From Candidatus Woesebacteria bacterium RIFCSPHIGHO2_01_FULL_44_10 (lineage in GTDB: Bacteria > Patescibacteriota > Microgenomatia > UBA8517), in contig MGGO01000005.1 in assembly GCA_001792465.1 (NCBI GenBank), positions 2,762 to 19,923 on the forward strand: DNA of 17,162 nt, written 5' to 3'. The position numbers were made by a program, and so were the translations under genes. Below the pieces are notes generated by a model that worked only from the letters and a program-made list of their open reading frames with translations, was not told the origin of the DNA and made no database searches. The stretch's first letter is position 1; every line of letters begins with the position of its first letter. Below are positions 14,002 through 17,162 of the stretch, one piece after another.

Positions 14002-15705
14002 TCAACTTTTAGGTTGGATACCAAGATATACAAAAAGTTCGTTGGCAATGGAAAACCACAATGGGGCAGCAGTTTCAGAGGCCCAAGGCGAGCTTTGAGG
14101 CTCGGTCAAAGAAACCAGCATTACAAACTTTGGGTCATTTGCCGGAGCAAAGCCGACAAAGCTACCAATTGTCTTGTCTTCGTCGTAGTGACCCTTAACC
14201 GGAATCTGTGCCGTCCCCGTTTTGCCTGCCACGCCGAAGCCGCCGATGGCCGTCCATTTGGCCTCCCCTTCGCTGGCTGCCAGCACCATCATGGCGGTTA
14301 TTTCATCCGCGGCTTTCTTGGAAATCACACGCTCACCGGCTAAAGGCTTTATGTCGCTTTGCCAACCATCAAGCGCAATTTTATCCACCACTTGCGGTTC
14401 CATAATCACGCCGTCATTGGCAATTACCCCAATGGCTCTAATCATTTGGATCGGAGTAACCGCAATGCCCTGCCCAAAACTGGCCGTGGCCAAATCAACA
14501 ATATTCCAAGTCCCTTTCTCTCTGATTCCGGGATTGGCCTCACCCTGGAGATCAATGCCCGTCATTTGCCCGATGCCAAATTTCGACAAATAGTCATAAA
14601 GACGGTCTGCGCCCAAGCGATTACCGACAAAGACCATGCCCACGTTATCGGAATGAACAATGACGTCTGTCATAGTCGAGTCAGGCCGGTACTCCTTATT
14701 CCAGGTTTCAATTGAATATTTGTCGATCTTTGCCGGCCCCCCACAAATATCACATTTAGTATCAGGCTCGACGGCACCAGCGTCCAAAGCTGAGGCCATC
14801 ACCAAGGGTTTGAAAATGCTTCCCGGCTCAAAACTGTCCGAAATGACGGGATTTTTAAAATAATCATTGCCAAAAGTCCAATATTCCGCCGGGTCGTAAC
14901 TGGGCCAGGCAGCCATGGCCACAATTGCGCCGGTCTTAGGGTTCATAACCACTACCCAACCTGATTTAGCGCCATATTTTTCAATGCCGTCTGTGAGCTT
15001 TTTTTCGGCAATCAGTTGAATAGTTTTATCTAAGTGAGTCAAAAGATCCACTCCACCCACTGCCGAGATTTCTCTTGAAGTCCCTGACAAAATGGGAATG
15101 CCTCTGGCGTCTGACTCCCTTTGCAAAAAGCCCTCTTTACCGGAGAGCTCCAGGTCATAATAACCTTCCACGCCAAAATAGCCCTTGTCCAAACCTTCAT
15201 CGTCCTTACCCACAAAGCCCAAAACTTGCGCCGCAATCGAAGCCTCGGGGTAACTTCTTAAATCCTCGGGCTCAAAACCAATTCCGGCAAGATTCATTGC
15301 TTCAATAGTACTTTTGGTTTCATCTTCCACTCTGTGTTTTAGCGGTATCCAGACTGAACCATTTTCGCTAAGTAAGTCCTGAACTCTGGCAACTTCTGCC
15401 AAAAGTAGGGAGGGGTCATCAACAAAAAAGGGTGCAAGTTTATTGGCTAGTGTCTTGGCATCACTAACCACATCGGATTTACTCGCATACACCAGCCAGC
15501 CTTGAGTCGTAGCGGCCAGAAAGCCTCCATCTGAGGCTAAAATGTTGCCTCTGGGGGCTTGGAGCTGTCTACCAGACGTTTGTTGAAGTCGAGCCCAATT
15601 AGCTAGTTCCTGTGACTTTATTATTTGCCAAAAAAAAAGTCTGACGATAAGCGCCGCCGATGAAATTAAAAACGCAAAACCCAGAAGTTTTATTCTTCCT
15701 CTCAT
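14002..15705 (-). CDS. ftsI: Class B penicillin-binding protein FtsI/PBP3-like transpeptidase
   Basis: FtsI crosslinks septal peptidoglycan outside the membrane, working with FtsW. The 567-residue protein has one N-terminal membrane anchor (about 8-27), a pedestal domain starting with the conserved RGNILASDG (52-60), and the transpeptidase domain with SxxK as S296-I-F-K299 in EPGSIFKP, SxN as S352-D-N354, and KTG at 495-497 in GKTGTAQIP. All catalytic residues are present. There is no PASTA domain. A CxxC pair (318 and 321) sits in the stretch between SxxK and SxN where other family members have few cysteines. It starts at the ATG at 15705, overlapping the ftsL stop by four bases. Its position after rsmH and ftsL fits FtsI rather than the elongation enzyme PBP2. 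Confidence 0.94.
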   Translation of the reverse strand: MRGRIKLLGFAFLISSAALIVRLFFWQIIKSQELANWARLQQTSGRQLQAPRGNILASDGGFLAATTQGWLVYASKSDVVSDAKTLANKLAPFFVDDPSLLLAEVARVQDLLSENGSVWIPLKHRVEDETKSTIEAMNLAGIGFEPEDLRSYPEASIAAQVLGFVGKDDEGLDKGYFGVEGYYDLELSGKEGFLQRESDARGIPILSGTSREISAVGGVDLLTHLDKTIQLIAEKKLTDGIEKYGAKSGWVVVMNPKTGAIVAMAAWPSYDPAEYWTFGNDYFKNPVISDSFEPGSIFKPLVMASALDAGAVEPDTKCDICGGPAKIDKYSIETWNKEYRPDSTMTDVIVHSDNVGMVFVGNRLGADRLYDYLSKFGIGQMTGIDLQGEANPGIREKGTWNIVDLATASFGQGIAVTPIQMIRAIGVIANDGVIMEPQVVDKIALDGWQSDIKPLAGERVISKKAADEITAMMVLAASEGEAKWTAIGGFGVAGKTGTAQIPVKGHYDEDKTIGSFVGFAPANDPKFVMLVSLTEPQSSPWASETAAPLWFSIANELFVYLGIQPKS

Positions 15706-15968
15706 TGAAGAGAAGCCACAGGTTCCAAAATATTCAAGTAAATGATTTTCTCAGGCTTAATTAGCCCCGCCTCCTCGGCAATTTTCTGGGTATTAGTAAG
15801 CGACGTTGCCGAAACCAAATCATCTTTTAGCTGCCTGTTTTCCTTTTCCAAGGTTACACTTTCATTCTCCAGGCTTGCTAAAACCGCACCCTTCGCGGAA
15901 GAATCGATAGCAAGAATCACTGTTGCCACGGCAAGCAAACTCACCAATATTATTATTTTCTTTGTCAT
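15702..15968 (-). CDS. ftsL: FtsL-like divisome protein
   Basis: FtsL is a small bitopic protein that, with FtsB and FtsQ, activates FtsW-FtsI. The 88-residue protein has a membrane segment at residues 4-20 (IIILVSLLAVATVILAI), then a coiled coil of about 30-60 (LENESVTLEKENRQLKDDL) and a short tail with IAEEAGLIKPEKIIYL, the type of ending seen in FtsL/DivIC proteins. Sequence identity in this family is low, so the name rests on topology, size and position between rsmH and ftsI. It overlaps both neighbours by four bases (ATGA at each side). Confidence 0.82.
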   Translation of the reverse strand: MTKKIIILVSLLAVATVILAIDSSAKGAVLASLENESVTLEKENRQLKDDLVSATSLTNTQKIAEEAGLIKPEKIIYLNILEPVASLQ

Positions 15969-16783
15969 ATTTTAATTAAAACTCGCATTTTGGCGCTTCT
16001 GGCACTTGGATTTTTGATTACTTCAGCCTGGCTGGCAATAACTGGCCGAGCAGGCCTGCCAAAGCGTCCAAAAAACTCTTTCACTATTCTGTCTTCTCCA
16101 GAGTGAAAGCTAATAACTACCAGTCTTCCACCAGTTTTCAAAAGCGAAAGCGCCTGCGGCAGCGCGGCTTTAAGGTTCTCCACTTCCGAATTAACCGCCA
16201 TTCTTAGGGCCATCATTGGCTTTCTTCCCTCCCCGACAATTTCCAAAAAATCACCAACCGTTTTGATCTTTTTCTCGCTCCTGGCTTTAACGATTTTGTT
16301 TGCCAGCCGTCTAGCCGGTTTAAAAGTCATGACATCTTCAAAAAGAACCGCCAATTGACTCTCAGGCAAACTATTGACTAAATCCGCCGCCGTCACCGCT
16401 TGAGTTTGAGGGTTTAACCTCATATCCAAAAGCGAAGCGCTTTCGGAGAAAGAAAACCCCCGTTCATCGGCGTAATGAATGGTTGAGATTCCCAAGTCAA
16501 ATAAAATCCCGTCGACTCGGTCAAAGCCTTGACCCTGAGCAATTGTTTTCAGGTTCCTAAAATTTCCAGGTACCAGCCGGTACCTGGTTTCACCAGACAA
16601 CTTTTTCTTGGCAAGTGCCAGCATTATTGGATCATCATCAATCCCTAAAACAACTCCACCTGCTTTCAGAATTGCCGCAGTATGGCCCGCTGCTCCCACC
16701 GTTGCATCAATATATTTGCCGCCCTTATTAATGTGCAAAGCCTCTATGGCCTCCGACAAAAGTACACTTGTATGCTCACTCAT
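15965..16783 (-). CDS. rsmH: 16S rRNA (cytosine1402-N4)-methyltransferase RsmH
   Basis: RsmH (MraW) methylates N4 of C1402 in the ribosomal P site using SAM. The 272-residue protein opens EHTSVLLSEAIEAL, has the SAM-binding loop YIDATVGAAGHTAAIL (about 24-39), ILFDLGIST, LLDMRLNP, then MALRMAVNSEVENL, ISFHSGEDRIVK and the ending NPSARSAKMRVLIKI. It is shorter than the usual 300-315 residues; the loop before ALRMAVN lacks the usual HPAT wording (EGRKPMMALR instead). I chose the ATG at 16783 because the family starts there; a longer frame from 17002 would overlap mraZ throughout. The ATG overlaps the mraZ stop by eight bases. Confidence 0.96.
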   Translation of the reverse strand: MSEHTSVLLSEAIEALHINKGGKYIDATVGAAGHTAAILKAGGVVLGIDDDPIMLALAKKKLSGETRYRLVPGNFRNLKTIAQGQGFDRVDGILFDLGISTIHYADERGFSFSESASLLDMRLNPQTQAVTAADLVNSLPESQLAVLFEDVMTFKPARRLANKIVKARSEKKIKTVGDFLEIVGEGRKPMMALRMAVNSEVENLKAALPQALSLLKTGGRLVVISFHSGEDRIVKEFFGRFGRPARPVIASQAEVIKNPSARSAKMRVLIKI

Positions 16784-17162
16784 TTTTTGCGATTTCTTCC
16801 AGAGCCGCTTTGGCCTCATCCATGATTTTTGTCTCTTTGGCCTCCCAAGTCTCCCTATTCCAAACTTCAACCCGGTCGCCAAGCCCCAGAAAAACCACTT
16901 CTTCACCCAATCCCGCAAATTTTGACAGGATATCGGGAATAATAACCCTTCCCTGGATGTCTGCCTCCAACTCAAAGGCAGAACCGGAAACAAAACGGTC
17001 AATATCCCTCACCGGCGCAATCATCAGTTTCTGGCTACTGCCAATTCTTTTTAAAAGTTCCTTCCAGCCCTCATTCGACACCAAAACCAAACAATTCTCG
17101 TACCACTTGGCCATAATTGGTCTGTTGCCTAACTTCTGAATAAATTTTTTGGGAATAGCCAC
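16776..17162 (-). CDS. mraZ: Transcriptional regulator MraZ, 5' end cut by window edge
   Basis: MraZ is a ring-forming DNA-binding protein with two AbrB/SpoVT-like halves that regulates the dcw operon from its promoter. The 128 visible codons begin inside the first swapped-hairpin motif (VAIPKKF, from the usual GRxxIPxKF) and include the second one, ELEADIQGRVIIPDIL (65-80), followed by GLGEEVVFLGLGDRVEVWN. About a dozen N-terminal residues lie beyond the edge; the first codon, GTG, is internal Val and not a proven start. The operon promoter and MraZ binding boxes, expected upstream, are outside the window. The stop overlaps rsmH by eight bases. Confidence 0.93.
   Translation of the reverse strand: MAIPKKFIQKLGNRPIMAKWYENCLVLVSNEGWKELLKRIGSSQKLMIAPVRDIDRFVSGSAFELEADIQGRVIIPDILSKFAGLGEEVVFLGLGDRVEVWNRETWEAKETKIMDEAKAALEEIAKNE

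Noticed and set aside
14222..14593. Plus-strand frames of 100-130 codons opposite ftsI, and similar ones opposite ftsZ and murG
   Set aside because: They are antisense shadows of well-supported genes, with no family resemblance, promoter or ribosome site.
15965..17002. 345-residue form of RsmH starting at 17002
   Set aside because: The extra 73 residues are mraZ read in another frame; family homology begins at the ATG at 16783.
1..17162. CRISPR arrays, insertion sequences, tRNA genes, attachment sites
   Set aside because: No regularly spaced repeats, transposase frames or cloverleaf sequences were seen on either strand.

Overview
The window is a compact cell-division and cell-wall (dcw) cluster followed by ileS, rodA and the start of rplU. 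Almost everything lies on the minus strand, so the biological order runs from 17162 down to 1. The features point to a Candidate Phyla Radiation (Patescibacteria) bacterium, possibly of the Microgenomates group: a reduced dcw cluster, a MurF without the usual N-terminal domain, an eukaryote-like IleRS, ATGA overlaps within the operon, and repeat-derived peptides inside ileS. This placement is inference; no rRNA gene is present to confirm it.

Layout in transcription order: mraZ (cut by the window edge), rsmH, ftsL, ftsI; then an AT-rich two-gene insert (a 134-residue unknown and a predicted C39-like cysteine peptidase) in the slot normally held by murE; then murF, a single reading frame joining mraY to ftsW, murG, ftsQ, ftsA and ftsZ. 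murE, murD, murC, murB and ddl are absent from the cluster. Neighbouring genes mostly overlap by 4 to 17 bases, which suggests translational coupling. ftsA and ftsZ each have a plausible sigma70-type promoter of their own.

Beyond ftsZ the pattern is broken by a tiny plus-strand gene at 5009-5198. It has a near-consensus promoter placed for leaderless transcription, and its frame is broken at a (CA)9 tract such that one more CA unit would restore it. A minus-strand conserved unknown (152 aa) follows. Between it and ileS lies a strongly structured segment with a divergent plus-strand promoter, which looks like an unannotated small RNA. ileS (type-2 IleRS) carries two in-frame repeat insertions; rodA starts inside its 3' end; a short coiled-coil protein and then rplU complete the window.

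Together the genes make and use lipid II: MurF completes the pentapeptide, MraY and MurG make lipid I and lipid II, FtsW and RodA polymerise, and FtsI crosslinks. FtsA and FtsZ form the cytoplasmic ring and FtsL/FtsQ the divisome bridge. The main points for follow-up are the MraY-FtsW frame, the CA-tract gene, the candidate small RNA and the peptidase insert. No stretch longer than about 300 bases lacks a gene.
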